64,000 bases of DNA from Neisseria subflava (GTDB lineage: Bacteria > Pseudomonadota > Gammaproteobacteria > Burkholderiales > Neisseriaceae). Shown in pieces: positions 1 through 9,453 of this stretch. Location: assembly GCF_003044935.1 (NCBI RefSeq), contig NZ_POXP01000001.1:310001-374000 (forward strand). The letters run 5' to 3'. Under the pieces are notes generated by a model. It was not told where the DNA came from and ran no database searches. It was given only the letters and a program-made list of their open reading frames with translations. Every line of letters begins with the position of its first letter. Position 1 is the first letter of the stretch. The position numbers and the translations under genes were made by a program.

Positions 1-1322
1 CCGACGGGACCGTTACGGTGTTTACCGATAATACATTCCGCCAAGCCTTTTGCGGGTGATTCTGAGTTGTAGTATTCATCACGATACATGAACATAATCA
101 AGTCGGCATCTTGTTCGATTGCGCCGGACTCGCGCAAGTCGGACATCATCGGGCGTTTGTCGGTACGCTGCTCAACTGTACGGCTCAACTGCGACAGGGC
201 AATGACGGGAACTTGCAATTCTTTAGCCAATGCTTTGAGGGAGCGGGAAATTTCGCCAAGCTCGGAAGCGCGGTTGTCAGAACGGCCGGAGCCTGACATT
301 AATTGCAGGTAGTCGATGACGATCAAGCCCAATTTGCCGTTGAACTGGCGCGCAAGACGGCGGGCGCGAGCGCGCAGTTCGAGCGCGGTCAAACCCGGAG
401 TTTCATCGATATACATGGGTGCATCGGAGAGTTTAACGACCGCCTCGTTCAGACGGCCCCAGTGTTCGTCTTGCAATCTGCCGGTTTTTAAAACGCTTTG
501 ATCCAAACGTCCTACCGAACCCAGCATACGCATAACCAGCTGCGCACCACCCATCTCCATCGAAAATACGGCGACAGGCAGCTTGCCCTCTACGGCAACG
601 TGTTCTGCAATGTTGATGGAAAAGGCAGTTTTACCCATGGAAGGACGGCCTGCGACGATGATCAAATCGCCCGGTTGAAGGCCTGATGTTTTTTTGTCGA
701 GGTCGATAAAACCAGTCGATATACCGGTTACTTCATCAGGATTGTCGCGCGAATAAAGCATATCGATGCGCTCGACCACTTCTTTCAAAAGATCGGGCAT
801 CTCAAGAAAGCCTTGTTTGGATTTGGCGGTACTTTCGGCGATTTGGAATACTTTGTTTTCTGCCTCGTCCAAAAGTTGACCTGCATCGCGCCCTTGCGGA
901 TTGTAGGCGCTGCGTGCAATTTCCGTACCGACTTCGGCAAGCTGGCGCATGATGGAACGTTCGCGCACGATTTCGGCGTAGCGGCGGATATTGGCTGCGG
1001 ATGGTGTGTTTTGCGCCAGCGTAATCAGATAGTTGAATCCGCCTGCCGCTTCCAATTCTTCATTGCGTTCCAAACTTTCTTGAACGGTAATGACGTCGGC
1101 AGGGCGGCTTTCGTTAATCAGGTTGGCAATGGCACGAAAAATCAGGCGGTGTTCGTGGCGGTAGAAATCTTCGCCGGAAACGACATCGGCAATACGGTCC
1201 CAAGCAGAATTTTCCAGCATCAGGCCGCCCAATACGGATTGCTCCGCTTCGGTGGAATGTGGCGGCAGTGACAATGCGCTGATTTCACGGTCTTCAGACG
1301 GCATATCGGAATAATTGCTCAT
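1..1322 (-). CDS. dnaB: Replicative DNA helicase DnaB (C-terminus cut by window edge)
   Basis: Hexameric helicase that unwinds DNA at the replication fork and binds primase. Reading leftwards from ATG at 1320-1322 gives MSNYSDMPSEDREIS, then the N-terminal DnaB domain (SLPPHSTEAEQSVLGG) and the RecA-like domain with Walker A GRPSMGKT, the Walker B region LIVIDYLQLM and the DnaB4 stretch RELGEISRSLKALAKEL-like. About 440 codons are present; the family is usually 450-470 residues, so only the extreme C-terminus is missing, and the frame is open at base 1. An AT-type DUS lies inside codons 6-10. The gene diverges from sodB. Identification is very secure. Confidence 0.95.
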   Translation of the reverse strand, partial: MSNYSDMPSEDREISALSLPPHSTEAEQSVLGGLMLENSAWDRIADVVSGEDFYRHEHRLIFRAIANLINESRPADVITVQESLERNEELEAAGGFNYLITLAQNTPSAANIRRYAEIVRERSIMRQLAEVGTEIARSAYNPQGRDAGQLLDEAENKVFQIAESTAKSKQGFLEMPDLLKEVVERIDMLYSRDNPDEVTGISTGFIDLDKKTSGLQPGDLIIVAGRPSMGKTAFSINIAEHVAVEGKLPVAVFSMEMGGAQLVMRMLGSVGRLDQSVLKTGRLQDEHWGRLNEAVVKLSDAPMYIDETPGLTALELRARARRLARQFNGKLGLIVIDYLQLMSGSGRSDNRASELGEISRSLKALAKELQVPVIALSQLSRTVEQRTDKRPMMSDLRESGAIEQDADLIMFMYRDEYYNSESPAKGLAECIIGKHRNGPV

Positions 1323-1425
1323 GACGGGCATCTCTGGCTGGAAAATTGCAATCCACTATTATAGCGCAGTGTAAGTTCAATTGGTTTGTTTAGGCTAAAG
1401 CAGGTAAAATAGCAATGTTGTCGAT

Positions 1426-1453
1426 TTGACAACACACACTACCAAAATATAAA
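1426..1453 (+). promoter_or_regulatory. sodB promoter
   Basis: A consensus -35 TTGACA (1426-1431) and a -10 TATAAA (1448-1453) are separated by 16 bases, 24 bases before the sodB start. A ribosome binding site AGGAG sits at 1465-1469. Seen directly; activity is inferred. Confidence 0.7.
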
Positions 1454-1476
1454 TATCAATAATTAGGAGCATAAAA

Positions 1477-2058
1477 ATGGAACACAAGCTGCCACAATTG
1501 CCTTATGAACTGGATGCGTTATCCCCCCATCTGACCAAAGAGACTTTGGAGTTCCACTACGGCAAACACCATCAAACTTACATCACCAATTTGAACAATC
1601 AAATCAAAGACACTGAGTTTGAAGAAATGCCTTTGGAAGAAATCGTGAAAAAATCTTCCGGCGGTATGTTCAACAACGCTGCCCAAACTTGGAACCACAC
1701 TTTCTACTGGCTGGGCTTTACCCCTAAAGGTCAAGGCAAACCTGCCGGTGAATTGGCTGCGGCCATCGACGCCAAATGGGGCAGCTTCGAGAAATTCCAA
1801 GAAGCGTTCAATGCTTGCGCGGCTGGTACTTTCGGCTCAGGTTGGGCATGGTTGGTGAAAACGCCTGCCGGTGAATTGGATCTGGTTTCTACTTCCAATG
1901 CAGGTACTCCGCTGACTACTGAAAACACTCCGCTGTTGACTTGCGACGTATGGGAACACGCTTACTACATCGACTACCGCAACAGCCGTCCTAACTACCT
2001 GAAAGGTTTCTGGGAAATCGTTAACTGGGATGAAGTTGCCAAACGCTTCGCCGCATAA
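1477..2058 (+). CDS. sodB: Superoxide dismutase [Fe], SodB
   Basis: Converts superoxide to oxygen and hydrogen peroxide in the cytoplasm. The 193 residues match the usual length of bacterial Fe-SOD. Metal ligands are visible: His27 (EFHYGKHH), His74 (TWNHTFYW), and the Asp and His of [13 protein letters not shown]. The [11 protein letters not shown] segment is of the iron type rather than the manganese type (which has a glycine-rich GGHANH-like segment). The start is set by AGGAG eight bases upstream. It is a single-gene unit with its own promoter and a DUS terminator. Confidence 0.96.
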   Translation: MEHKLPQLPYELDALSPHLTKETLEFHYGKHHQTYITNLNNQIKDTEFEEMPLEEIVKKSSGGMFNNAAQTWNHTFYWLGFTPKGQGKPAGELAAAIDAKWGSFEKFQEAFNACAAGTFGSGWAWLVKTPAGELDLVSTSNAGTPLTTENTPLLTCDVWEHAYYIDYRNSRPNYLKGFWEIVNWDEVAKRFAA

Positions 2059-2071
2059 AACGATATGAATG

Positions 2072-2107
2072 AAAAGGCCGTCTGAAGAATTTTCAGACGG
2101 CCTTTTT
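2072..2107 (+). terminator. DUS-pair terminator after sodB
   Basis: An inverted pair of AAGGCCGTCTGAA separated by a short loop is followed by TTTTT. This is the typical neisserial arrangement in which two uptake sequences form a Rho-independent terminator. Confidence 0.85.
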
Positions 2108-2281
2108 GTCGATATGGGTGTGAAGAAATGGTTTAGATGAATGTTTTTTCTGTTTGATGCGCAAAATTATCATGGAGCAGAAAAAAGGATAAAGGGGAGA
2201 TTATGCTAAAATATTGTCAACAATTTTTTGGTTCCGCATGATATGGAATCAGCGTTTGACACACATAGACAAGAGGATTTT

Positions 2282-3823
2282 ATGAAATTTCTAGACCGTG
2301 AGGCGACCATTGCCAAACCCGGCTTTAATCGTTGGCTGGTACCGCCTGCCGCTTTGGCCGTGCATCTTGCCATCGGGCAGATATACGCTTATTCCGTGTT
2401 CAATGCGCCGCTGACCAAGCTTATCGGTATTACTGAGTCGGCTGCAGGAGATTGGAAGCTGACCACGGTTGGTTGGATTTTCAGTATTGCCTTGGCGATG
2501 TTGGGCGCATCTGCCGCTATGTTCGGTACTTGGATGGAACGCGTTGGGCCGCGTAAGGCGATGTTTGTTGCAGCCTGCTGCTTCAGCTTGGGCTTTTTTG
2601 TATCGGCGATCGGCGTTCATACGCACAATCTGTTTTTGCTTTATTTGGGCAACGGTGTGATTGGTGGGGTTGGTTTGGGCTTGGGCTATATCGGGCCTGT
2701 ATCGACTTTGATGAAATGGTTTCCCGATAAACCGGGTATGGCGACAGGCTTGGCGATTATGGGCTTTGGTGGCGGCGCGATGTTGGCCTCGCCTTTATCC
2801 GTGTCGCTGATGAATTTTTTCTCCAGTGAAACTTCAGTTGGCGTAGCGCAGGCTTTTGTCGTTTTAGGATTGTTTTATTTGGTGTTGATGATGTTCGGCG
2901 CGTTTACGATCCGTGTACCTGCCGATGGCTGGAAACCTAAAGGTTATGTTGCGCCGAAAAACAAAAGCAAATTGGTCAGCAGTAATCATGTCAATGTTTC
3001 ACAAGCCATGAAAACGCCGCAATTCTGGCTCTTGTTTTGGGTATTGTGTTTGAATGTAACGGCCGGTATTGGTGTGTTGGGACAGGCTTCCGTCATGATT
3101 CAGGAGCTGTTTTCTGAAACTTCTGTCGGTAAACAGGCTGCCGTTGGTGCGGGTGCGGCGGCAGGTTTTGTGAGTCTGTTGAGCCTGTTTAATATGGGCG
3201 GCCGTTTTTTGTGGTCCAGTGTGTCCGACAAAATTGGCCGTAAAAATACTTATACTATTTTCTTTGTACTCGGCTCGCTGTTGTATTTTGCCATTCCGTC
3301 TATTGGCGATAGCGGTAACAAGGCTTTGTTTGTTATTGGTTTCTGCGTCATCATTTCCATGTATGGCGGCGGTTTTGCAGCCATTCCGGCGTATTTGAAA
3401 GATTTGTTCGGCACTTATCAAGTCGGGGCAATACACGGCAGGATTTTGCTGGCATGGTCAACTGCGGCTGTTATTGGCCCGGTGTTGGTCAACTATATCC
3501 GCCAAAGTCAAATTGAAAGCGGTGTTCCGGCTGCTGAAGCTTATAGCATTACCATGTATATTATGGCGGGTTTGTTGATTGTCGGTTTGCTGTGTAACTT
3601 GAGTGTTCGTTCGGTTCATGAAAAGCATCATGAGAAAAACATTAAAGTAGCGGCACATAGCCGCAATCCCGATGATGAAACCGCTGTATCCGATGCCTAT
3701 CTGATTAGCAAAAAAGTATCAGCGGGCGGTATCGGTGTATGGTGGCGTTGGGCTTTAGTCTGCGTTCCTTTGGGCTATGGTGTCATTATGGTGTTTGTTA
3801 AAGCCTTAAGTTTGTTTAATTGA
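2282..3823 (+). CDS. MFS transporter of the OFA (oxalate/formate antiporter-like) family
   Basis: Inner-membrane carrier of about 513 residues with roughly 12-14 hydrophobic segments. N-terminal features (FNRWLVPPAALAVHLAIGQIYAYSVFNAPLTK) and the loop FGTWMERVGPRK are typical of the YhjX/OFA group. The second half carries GGRFLWSSVSDKIGRKNTY, the repeat of the MFS loop motif. I chose ATG 2282 because AGAGG lies upstream; an earlier in-frame start at 2228 would add 18 polar residues without a good ribosome site. It is flanked by a terminator on the right. The substrate cannot be told from the sequence; a monocarboxylate is only an inference from the family. Confidence 0.85.
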   Translation: MKFLDREATIAKPGFNRWLVPPAALAVHLAIGQIYAYSVFNAPLTKLIGITESAAGDWKLTTVGWIFSIALAMLGASAAMFGTWMERVGPRKAMFVAACCFSLGFFVSAIGVHTHNLFLLYLGNGVIGGVGLGLGYIGPVSTLMKWFPDKPGMATGLAIMGFGGGAMLASPLSVSLMNFFSSETSVGVAQAFVVLGLFYLVLMMFGAFTIRVPADGWKPKGYVAPKNKSKLVSSNHVNVSQAMKTPQFWLLFWVLCLNVTAGIGVLGQASVMIQELFSETSVGKQAAVGAGAAAGFVSLLSLFNMGGRFLWSSVSDKIGRKNTYTIFFVLGSLLYFAIPSIGDSGNKALFVIGFCVIISMYGGGFAAIPAYLKDLFGTYQVGAIHGRILLAWSTAAVIGPVLVNYIRQSQIESGVPAAEAYSITMYIMAGLLIVGLLCNLSVRSVHEKHHEKNIKVAAHSRNPDDETAVSDAYLISKKVSAGGIGVWWRWALVCVPLGYGVIMVFVKALSLFN

Positions 3824-3835
3824 TTACTGAAAATT

Positions 3836-3867
3836 AAAGGCCGTCTGAAAGTTTCAGACGGCCTTTT
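3836..3867. terminator. Bidirectional DUS-pair terminator
   Basis: AAAGGCCGTCTGAAA and its reverse complement lie almost back to back between the convergent MFS and DUF817 genes. There is an A-run on one side and a T-run on the other, so it can serve both strands. Confidence 0.85.
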
Positions 3868-3881
3868 CAAATGTTAAATAA

Positions 3882-4727
3882 CTAATCTTTCGATACGCTG
3901 ATGGTATGTTTGATGTGTTTTAAATTCGCAACGATGGTAAAAGTCATCATCACCAGTAAAGCCCATGAACTCCATTTGCTGATGTGTACCGATGCCCATG
4001 CGCCGATTTGGTTGGGATAGCGCCAAACGCCGAAAAGGGTTCCCAAATTTTCCGCCAGCCAAATGAAAAATCCGATCAGGACAAAAGCGAGCAGGAGCGG
4101 CATTTTGCGAGTGGTGTCATAGGGCGTGTATAAGACCGTTGTCCGAGCGTATAGGCCGAGAGCAAAAGCAGCAAGATACCAGCGATAGTCGCCGATATAG
4201 TGATGGGTGAAAAAATTGATATAAATCGCCAGTGCGCACAAAGTACCCAACCAATATGGCGGATGGCTTTTGATTTTGAGGTCAAACAGCCGCCATGCTT
4301 GAATGATATAGCTGCCGACTGCGGCATACATAAAGCCCGCAAACAGTGGTACGCCGCCGATTTTGGTGTATGCCTCATCCGGATAGCTCCAAGACTGGAT
4401 ATCGCCTGAAGTCTTGAACCACTCTAAAGCAAAGCCCACCAAGTGAAACAGCGTAATCGATTTCACTTCATCCCAAGTTTCCAGCTTGAAATACAGCATG
4501 GCTGCTTGTACGGAGACGGCAAAAATCAGCAGCAGGTCGTAGCGTGAAATTCCCAACCAGCCTGTTTTCGGAATGAGGAACATGGCAATGAAAAACAAGC
4601 CTGCAAATAAGCAGGCTCGTGCTTCTTTCAAACCGAAAAACCAAAATTCAACAATAAAGCGTCGCCAACCATGCAAATCCTCGCGTTTAGGATGCTCAGT
4701 CAGCCAAGTATCCAGTTTGCCCAACAT
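3882..4727 (-). CDS. DUF817 family integral membrane protein
   Basis: A 281-residue protein with about eight hydrophobic segments, a short cytoplasmic N-terminus (MLGKLDTWLTEHPKRE) and the signature stretch FWFFGLKEARACLFAG followed by YDLLLIFAVSVQAAMLYF. This pattern fits the DUF817 family, whose function is not known to me. It lies 33 bases downstream of ispG on the same strand, with one DUS in the gap, and may be cotranscribed with it. No catalytic motif is apparent. Confidence 0.75.
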   Translation of the reverse strand: MLGKLDTWLTEHPKREDLHGWRRFIVEFWFFGLKEARACLFAGLFFIAMFLIPKTGWLGISRYDLLLIFAVSVQAAMLYFKLETWDEVKSITLFHLVGFALEWFKTSGDIQSWSYPDEAYTKIGGVPLFAGFMYAAVGSYIIQAWRLFDLKIKSHPPYWLGTLCALAIYINFFTHHYIGDYRWYLAAFALGLYARTTVLYTPYDTTRKMPLLLAFVLIGFFIWLAENLGTLFGVWRYPNQIGAWASVHISKWSSWALLVMMTFTIVANLKHIKHTISVSKD

Positions 4728-4760
4728 ATTTTCAGACGGCCTCTTTATCTTGATAATGTT

Positions 4761-6026
4761 TTAGGCAGACTGAATCGGAATGACACGGTTTTGCTTACGT
4801 TTTGCGCCACCTTCGCAGTAGTTGGTTTTGACATAATCTTCAACAATTTGTAAAAACTCGGCAGCGATATTGTCGCCTTTGAGGGTAATTTTGCGTTCGC
4901 CGTCTACATAAACCGGCGCAACCGGAGTTTCGCCTGTACCTGGCAGGCTGATACCGATATCGGCAAGCTTGCTTTCGCCCGGGCCATTGACTACGCAACC
5001 CATTACGGCAACGTTCAATGATTCAACGCCTGGATATTCAGTGCGCCAAACAGCCATTTTTTGGCGTAAATAGTTTTGTACGTCTTGAGCCAACTCTTGG
5101 AATACGGTACTGGTGGTACGGCCGCAACCGGGGCAGGCTGTAACCATTGGCGTAAAGGAGCGCAAGCCCATGGTTTGCAGGATTTCTTGACCGACAATGA
5201 CTTCTTGTGTGCGCGGGGAGCCGGGTTCGGGCGTAAGGGAAATTCGAATGGTGTCGCCGATGCCTTCTTGCAACAATACGGCCAGAGCTGCGGTGGAAGC
5301 CACAATGCCCTTGCTGCCCATGCCAGCCTCAGTCAGACCGAGATGCAGTGGGTAACGGCAACGGCTGCCTAATTCGCGGTAAACCTGAATCAAGTCTTGT
5401 ACGGCGCTGACTTTGCACGACAAAATAATTTTGTCTTCAGGCAAGCCCAAAGCTACGGCTTTTTCTGCCGACTCCAGCGCCGAAACAATCAAAGCTTCTT
5501 TCATGATTTCTTCAGGCGGCTTCGGTGTAGCAGAAACTAGGTTGGCATCCATCATGCGCTTGGCAAGGCTTTGATCAAGCGAACCCCAGTTCACACCGAT
5601 GCGTACAGCTTTATTGTTTTCTGCGGCAGTACGAATCATAAAGGCAAATTTTTCATCGCCTTTTGCACCTTTGCCGACATTGCCAGGGTTGATGCGGTAT
5701 TTAGACAGGGCCTTGCCGCACTCAGGAAATTCGGCCAATAAGCGTTCGCCATTAAAATGGAAATCACCAATCAAAGGCGTGGTGTAGCCCATATCGTCTA
5801 AGCGGCTGCGGATTTCGGCTACTTTGGAAGCCGCTTCAGGAGTATTAACCGTGATACGGACCATTTCTGAGCCGGCATCGCTCAACTCTTTGACCTGTCG
5901 GGCGGTTGCTTCTGCATCTGCGGTGTCGGTATTGGTCATAGATTGCACAACAACGGGCGCATCGGAGCCGATGATGAGATGGTCAATTTTGACTTGATGT
6001 GTCTGACGGCGTTTAGGTGTGGTCAT
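4761..6026 (-). CDS. ispG: (E)-4-hydroxy-3-methylbut-2-enyl-diphosphate synthase IspG (GcpE)
   Basis: Sixth enzyme of the MEP isoprenoid pathway; it reduces MEcPP to HMBPP with a [4Fe-4S] cluster. The cluster cysteines are visible in TACPGCGRT and [12 protein letters not shown]. The N-terminal TIM-barrel part starts [17 protein letters not shown] place the start at 6026 (MTTPKRRQ), one base after the stop of the upstream rodZ-like gene and behind AGGAAA. A longer frame to 6074 would lie inside that gene. About 421 residues, as in other beta-proteobacteria. ispD and ispF of the same pathway are at 50.3-51.5 kb. Confidence 0.95.
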   Translation of the reverse strand: MTTPKRRQTHQVKIDHLIIGSDAPVVVQSMTNTDTADAEATARQVKELSDAGSEMVRITVNTPEAASKVAEIRSRLDDMGYTTPLIGDFHFNGERLLAEFPECGKALSKYRINPGNVGKGAKGDEKFAFMIRTAAENNKAVRIGVNWGSLDQSLAKRMMDANLVSATPKPPEEIMKEALIVSALESAEKAVALGLPEDKIILSCKVSAVQDLIQVYRELGSRCRYPLHLGLTEAGMGSKGIVASTAALAVLLQEGIGDTIRISLTPEPGSPRTQEVIVGQEILQTMGLRSFTPMVTACPGCGRTTSTVFQELAQDVQNYLRQKMAVWRTEYPGVESLNVAVMGCVVNGPGESKLADIGISLPGTGETPVAPVYVDGERKITLKGDNIAAEFLQIVEDYVKTNYCEGGAKRKQNRVIPIQSA

Positions 6027-6027
6027 T

Positions 6028-6912
6028 TTAGTTTTTTCCTGCAACAAAAGAGGCGGATTTTTCACCGGCAACACGGTATTTCAAAGGTTCGATAGGTGTG
6101 CCGCCGTAATTGGCTTCCGAGCCGGCTGCAATACCGATCCAAACATTGTAAGGCGCGCCGCCTCTCAGACGTTGTTCGCTTCCGGCCGGAACGATACGGC
6201 TGAATACTACTTTTCCATCTTTGTCTGTAATAATCAGATTGCTTCGGTATTGGACTTTAATCCAAAGTTCGTCTTTCTCAACTTTGACGGCAGGCTTCTC
6301 ATCTTGTACGACGGCGGAAGCTGCTGAGGTTGCTTGATCATTGGCCGTTTCAGGCTTATTGGTGATTTCTTTTTTGCCGTCTTCCGTCATTTCGCTAACG
6401 GCAACATTATCCGTTTTTAAGGCAGGCGTTTTCATCGTATCAGCAACATCTTTGCTGTTTTGAATATTTGCCTGCTCGTTTTCAAAACTGGATTTGCTTT
6501 GCCAAAAGTAAACACCGCCTACAGCCAAAGCCAATGCGGTTACTCCCAATATCCATTTGGGGAAGCCTTGCTTTTCAGTGTCTTTGTAGCTTAAGCCTGT
6601 GTTGGCACTGCGTGTTACCGCGTATACATGGTCTTCAAGTTGCGGAGTAATGGAGAGTAAATGTTTGGCGATGGTTTGTTCATCGATTTTCAGAAATCGT
6701 GCATATGAACGCAGATAGCCTGAAACAAAGACTAAACCGGGAAAGCCTGAATATTCCCCTTTTTCCAAAGCATCAATTTGTTCGGCAGATAGTTTCAAAC
6801 GTGAAGCAACATCTTGAATATCGATTTTGGCATCAGTTCTGTGTTTGCGTAATTCATCCCCCAATGTTTTGGCGGCTTGTGTGTCGTAGTTGATTTTATC
6901 GTTATTTTCCAT
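6028..6912 (-). CDS. RodZ-like helix-turn-helix membrane protein
   Basis: 294 residues. Residues ~10-75 form a Cro/CI-type HTH domain ([34 protein letters not shown]). A single transmembrane segment follows around 118-138 ([18 protein letters not shown]), then a charged linker and a C-terminal beta-rich domain ([20 protein letters not shown]...[10 protein letters not shown]) as in RodZ/DUF4115 proteins. RodZ links MreB to the cell wall in rods; in coccoid Neisseria the role is uncertain. It follows pilW directly (TAAATG junction) and precedes ispG by one base, an order seen in many proteobacteria. Confidence 0.8.
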   Translation of the reverse strand: MENNDKINYDTQAAKTLGDELRKHRTDAKIDIQDVASRLKLSAEQIDALEKGEYSGFPGLVFVSGYLRSYARFLKIDEQTIAKHLLSITPQLEDHVYAVTRSANTGLSYKDTEKQGFPKWILGVTALALAVGGVYFWQSKSSFENEQANIQNSKDVADTMKTPALKTDNVAVSEMTEDGKKEITNKPETANDQATSAASAVVQDEKPAVKVEKDELWIKVQYRSNLIITDKDGKVVFSRIVPAGSEQRLRGGAPYNVWIGIAAGSEANYGGTPIEPLKYRVAGEKSASFVAGKN

Positions 6913-7668
6913 TTAGTGGCCTGTTGTGACGGTTTGTAGTTCGTCTGAATATGGGAAGTTTGCCCTAAGTTGGGCTTCGTATTCGTATGCGGCGTGTTTA
7001 TTGCCCAAGGCGGTAGCCAAACGCCAGCCTAAGAGCAAATCGTCAGCCTGCAGGACATCGACTTTACTTTGGTATTGGCGGAAATAATAGTCGGCATCGT
7101 TGAGATTGCCTGCCATCATTTTGGTTCGGGCAAGTTCTTTGAAAGCAGGGAAGAATTGCGGATTCGCTGCTAAAGACCTTTCCAAATAGGCTTGGGCTAA
7201 AGAGTATTGGCCTAACCTTGCGCTGCAAATGCCTTTATTCATGTTGGCAATAAAGGGGCTCGGGTAGGTCGGGTCGGCCAGTGCTTTATCAAAATAAGCC
7301 ATAGATTCGGCAGGTGCATTCATTTGATTGCATAAGAACCAACCGTAATTGTTGTTAACTTCAGCACTATCCGGTTTTAAAGACAATGCTTTAAGAAAGC
7401 TTTCCTGAGCTTTATCGCGGACTTTCAGATACTGATAAATTTCAGCGCGTACCAACCAAGCAATATCGTTTTTTGAATTGAATTTAAGCGCCTCTTCGAT
7501 ACTTTCGGTAGCTTGGCGATAGTTTTGGCCGCGCATATATTCTACGGCAAGCTGGGTTTTGATATTGGAAACCTGAATGGCACGTTCTTTGGGGCTTGGT
7601 CCGGAAGAGGATGCGCAGGCAGAAAGAGTCAGTGCGGTAAGTAAAGCGAATCCGAACTTGATTTTCAT
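6913..7668 (-). CDS. pilW: Type IV pilus biogenesis lipoprotein PilW (PilF family)
   Basis: Outer-membrane TPR lipoprotein needed for stability and function of type IV pili and for secretin multimer assembly. A lipoprotein signal peptide ends in LTLSACAS, with lipid-attached Cys18. Several tetratricopeptide repeats follow (IAWLVRAEIYQYLKVRDKAQ, VNNNYGWFLCNQMNAPAESM). Start 7668 (MKIKFGF) is chosen because it begins the signal peptide directly; a longer frame to 7704 would overlap rlmN. 251 residues. It sits between rlmN and the rodZ-like gene in one leftward operon. Confidence 0.9.
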   Translation of the reverse strand: MKIKFGFALLTALTLSACASSSGPSPKERAIQVSNIKTQLAVEYMRGQNYRQATESIEEALKFNSKNDIAWLVRAEIYQYLKVRDKAQESFLKALSLKPDSAEVNNNYGWFLCNQMNAPAESMAYFDKALADPTYPSPFIANMNKGICSARLGQYSLAQAYLERSLAANPQFFPAFKELARTKMMAGNLNDADYYFRQYQSKVDVLQADDLLLGWRLATALGNKHAAYEYEAQLRANFPYSDELQTVTTGH

Positions 7669-7676
7669 AATTAACC

Positions 7677-8765
7677 TTATTGTTCGACCAAAATTTGTTG
7701 CCATTTTTGTTGGCGGCGTGTTTTATCTTGTACTTGTCCGGCCAATTGTCCGCAAGCGGCATCAATATCGTCGCCGCGGGTTTTGCGGACAGTAACGACA
7801 AAGCCGGCTTGTTGCAGAATATCGCGGAAGATACGGATATTTTCATTGGTAGAACGTTCGTAGCCGGAATTTGGGAAAGGATTGAACGGAATCAGATTGA
7901 ATTTGCAGGGTACGTCTTTAACCAATTCAATCAATTCACGCGCATGTTGTGCTTTATCGTTGATACCGTCGAGCATAACGTATTCAAAGGTAATAAAGTC
8001 ACGGGGTGCTTTGACCAAATAACGTTGACAGGCCGCCATCAATTCTTTGAGCGGGTATTTTTTGTTGAGGGGAACAATCTGATCGCGCACTTCATCGTTG
8101 GATGCGTGTAAAGATACAGCCAAAGCAACAGGCATTGCATCACGCAGTCTGTCCATTTGTGGAACCATGCCCGAAGTGGAAACAGTCACGCGGCGACGGC
8201 TCAAGCCGTAGCCGTGATCATCCAGCATAATGCTCAAAGCAGTAACAACATTGTCAAAGTTTGCCATGGGTTCGCCCATGCCCATCATCACAACATTGGA
8301 GATAACGCGTTCATTTTTAGGGGTAACGCCCATGGCTTTATTGGCCCACCAAAGCTGACCGATGATTTCAGCGGCAGTCAGGTTGCGGTTGAAACCTTGT
8401 CGTCCGGTAGAGCAGAAGGTGCATTCCAATGCACAACCAACTTGGGAAGAGATACACAAAGTACCGCGGTCAGCCTCGGGAATGAAAACGGTTTCTACAC
8501 CGTTGCCCGTGCCGACATCCAGCAACCATTTGCGTGTGCCATCAGTAGATTCTTGTGCCATCATTAATTTAGGCACCTCGATTGTGGCTTGTTCATTCAA
8601 TTTGGCCCGCAATGATTTGGCCAAGTCAGTCATTTCTTCAAAGTTTTGTGCACCCGCTTGATGCATCCAACGCATTACCTGCTTGGCACGAAAAGGTTTT
8701 TCGCCCATTTCAGCAAAGTGTTGCGTCAGTCCGTTTAAATCGTAGTTCAGTAGATTGGTTTTCAT
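7677..8765 (-). CDS. rlmN: Dual-specificity RNA methyltransferase RlmN
   Basis: Radical-SAM enzyme that methylates C2 of A2503 in 23S rRNA and A37 of some tRNAs. 362 residues, usual for the family. The cluster motif CALECTFC (Cys111, Cys115, Cys118) is present, as are [10 protein letters not shown] and the catalytic cysteine region near the C-terminus ([18 protein letters not shown]). It is the first gene of the leftward operon rlmN-pilW-rodZ-like-ispG; the gap to pilW is eight bases. Confidence 0.97.
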   Translation of the reverse strand: MKTNLLNYDLNGLTQHFAEMGEKPFRAKQVMRWMHQAGAQNFEEMTDLAKSLRAKLNEQATIEVPKLMMAQESTDGTRKWLLDVGTGNGVETVFIPEADRGTLCISSQVGCALECTFCSTGRQGFNRNLTAAEIIGQLWWANKAMGVTPKNERVISNVVMMGMGEPMANFDNVVTALSIMLDDHGYGLSRRRVTVSTSGMVPQMDRLRDAMPVALAVSLHASNDEVRDQIVPLNKKYPLKELMAACQRYLVKAPRDFITFEYVMLDGINDKAQHARELIELVKDVPCKFNLIPFNPFPNSGYERSTNENIRIFRDILQQAGFVVTVRKTRGDDIDAACGQLAGQVQDKTRRQQKWQQILVEQ

Positions 8766-8883
8766 GTATTTTTATGTTTCTCAGTAAAGCTTTTAAAGCA
8801 AAGGGGCTTATTGGGCAGCTTTGCTTTAAAAGCCTTTGGGTTTTCAGACGGCCTTTAATTTGTAGGATATACAAAGCAGTTTT

Positions 8884-8907
8884 GCCGTCCGATATGAATC
8901 GGACGGC
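8884..8907. repeat. Perfect 10-bp inverted repeat, DUS-like variant
   Basis: GCCGTCCGAT, four bases, then its exact reverse complement. The arm differs from the DUS decamer at two positions in both arms. It stands downstream of ndk, where a DUS-pair terminator would be expected, but neither strand has a clear U-run. Confidence 0.6.
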
Positions 8908-8933
8908 CGTAAAGCGGCTACAGGCTTTTACTC

Positions 8934-9359
8934 TTAGCGTGGGCAGATTTCGCTTTGGCTGAAGAAGTAAGCAATTTCAATCGCAGCATTTTCAACGCTG
9001 TCAGAACCATGTACGGCATTAACACTGACAGATTCTGCAAAGTCGGCACGGATTGTACCCGGAGCTGCATCGGCTGGATTGGTTGCGCCCATCAATTCAC
9101 GATTTTTTGCAACGGCGTTTTCACCTTCCAACACTTGAATCATGACAGGATTGCGTGTCATGAATTTAACCAAGTCTTCATAAAAAGGGCGGTCTTTGTG
9201 TACGGCATAAAACTCTTTCGCTTCACGATCAGAGAGATGTTTCATTTTCGCCGCAATAATGCGCAAGCCGTTTTCTTCAAAGCGGCTGTAAATCTTGCCG
9301 ATGACGTTTTTTTCTACTGCATCGGGTTTGATGATGGAAATCGTACGTTCGATGGCCAT
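8934..9359 (-). CDS. ndk: Nucleoside diphosphate kinase
   Basis: Transfers the gamma phosphate between nucleoside tri- and diphosphates through a phospho-histidine. 141 residues as usual. Hallmarks are [15 protein letters not shown] at the N-terminus, the [13 protein letters not shown] segment, and the active-site histidine in NAVHGSDS (His about 117). It is a single gene between zapE and rlmN. Confidence 0.97.
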   Translation of the reverse strand: MAIERTISIIKPDAVEKNVIGKIYSRFEENGLRIIAAKMKHLSDREAKEFYAVHKDRPFYEDLVKFMTRNPVMIQVLEGENAVAKNRELMGATNPADAAPGTIRADFAESVSVNAVHGSDSVENAAIEIAYFFSQSEICPR

Positions 9360-9453
9360 GTTATGTCCTTGTTTTTATTGGTAGGTAAGTTGTCGCAGCC
9401 AAGAGGCGAGGGAAGTGTATTCTACCAAATTTCGCCCCTTTTGGGGAAAGGCA

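Noticed and set aside
6028..6074. Extended ispG start at 6074
   Set aside because: It would lie inside the end of the rodZ-like gene and lacks a ribosome site; ATG 6026 with AGGAAA upstream is better.
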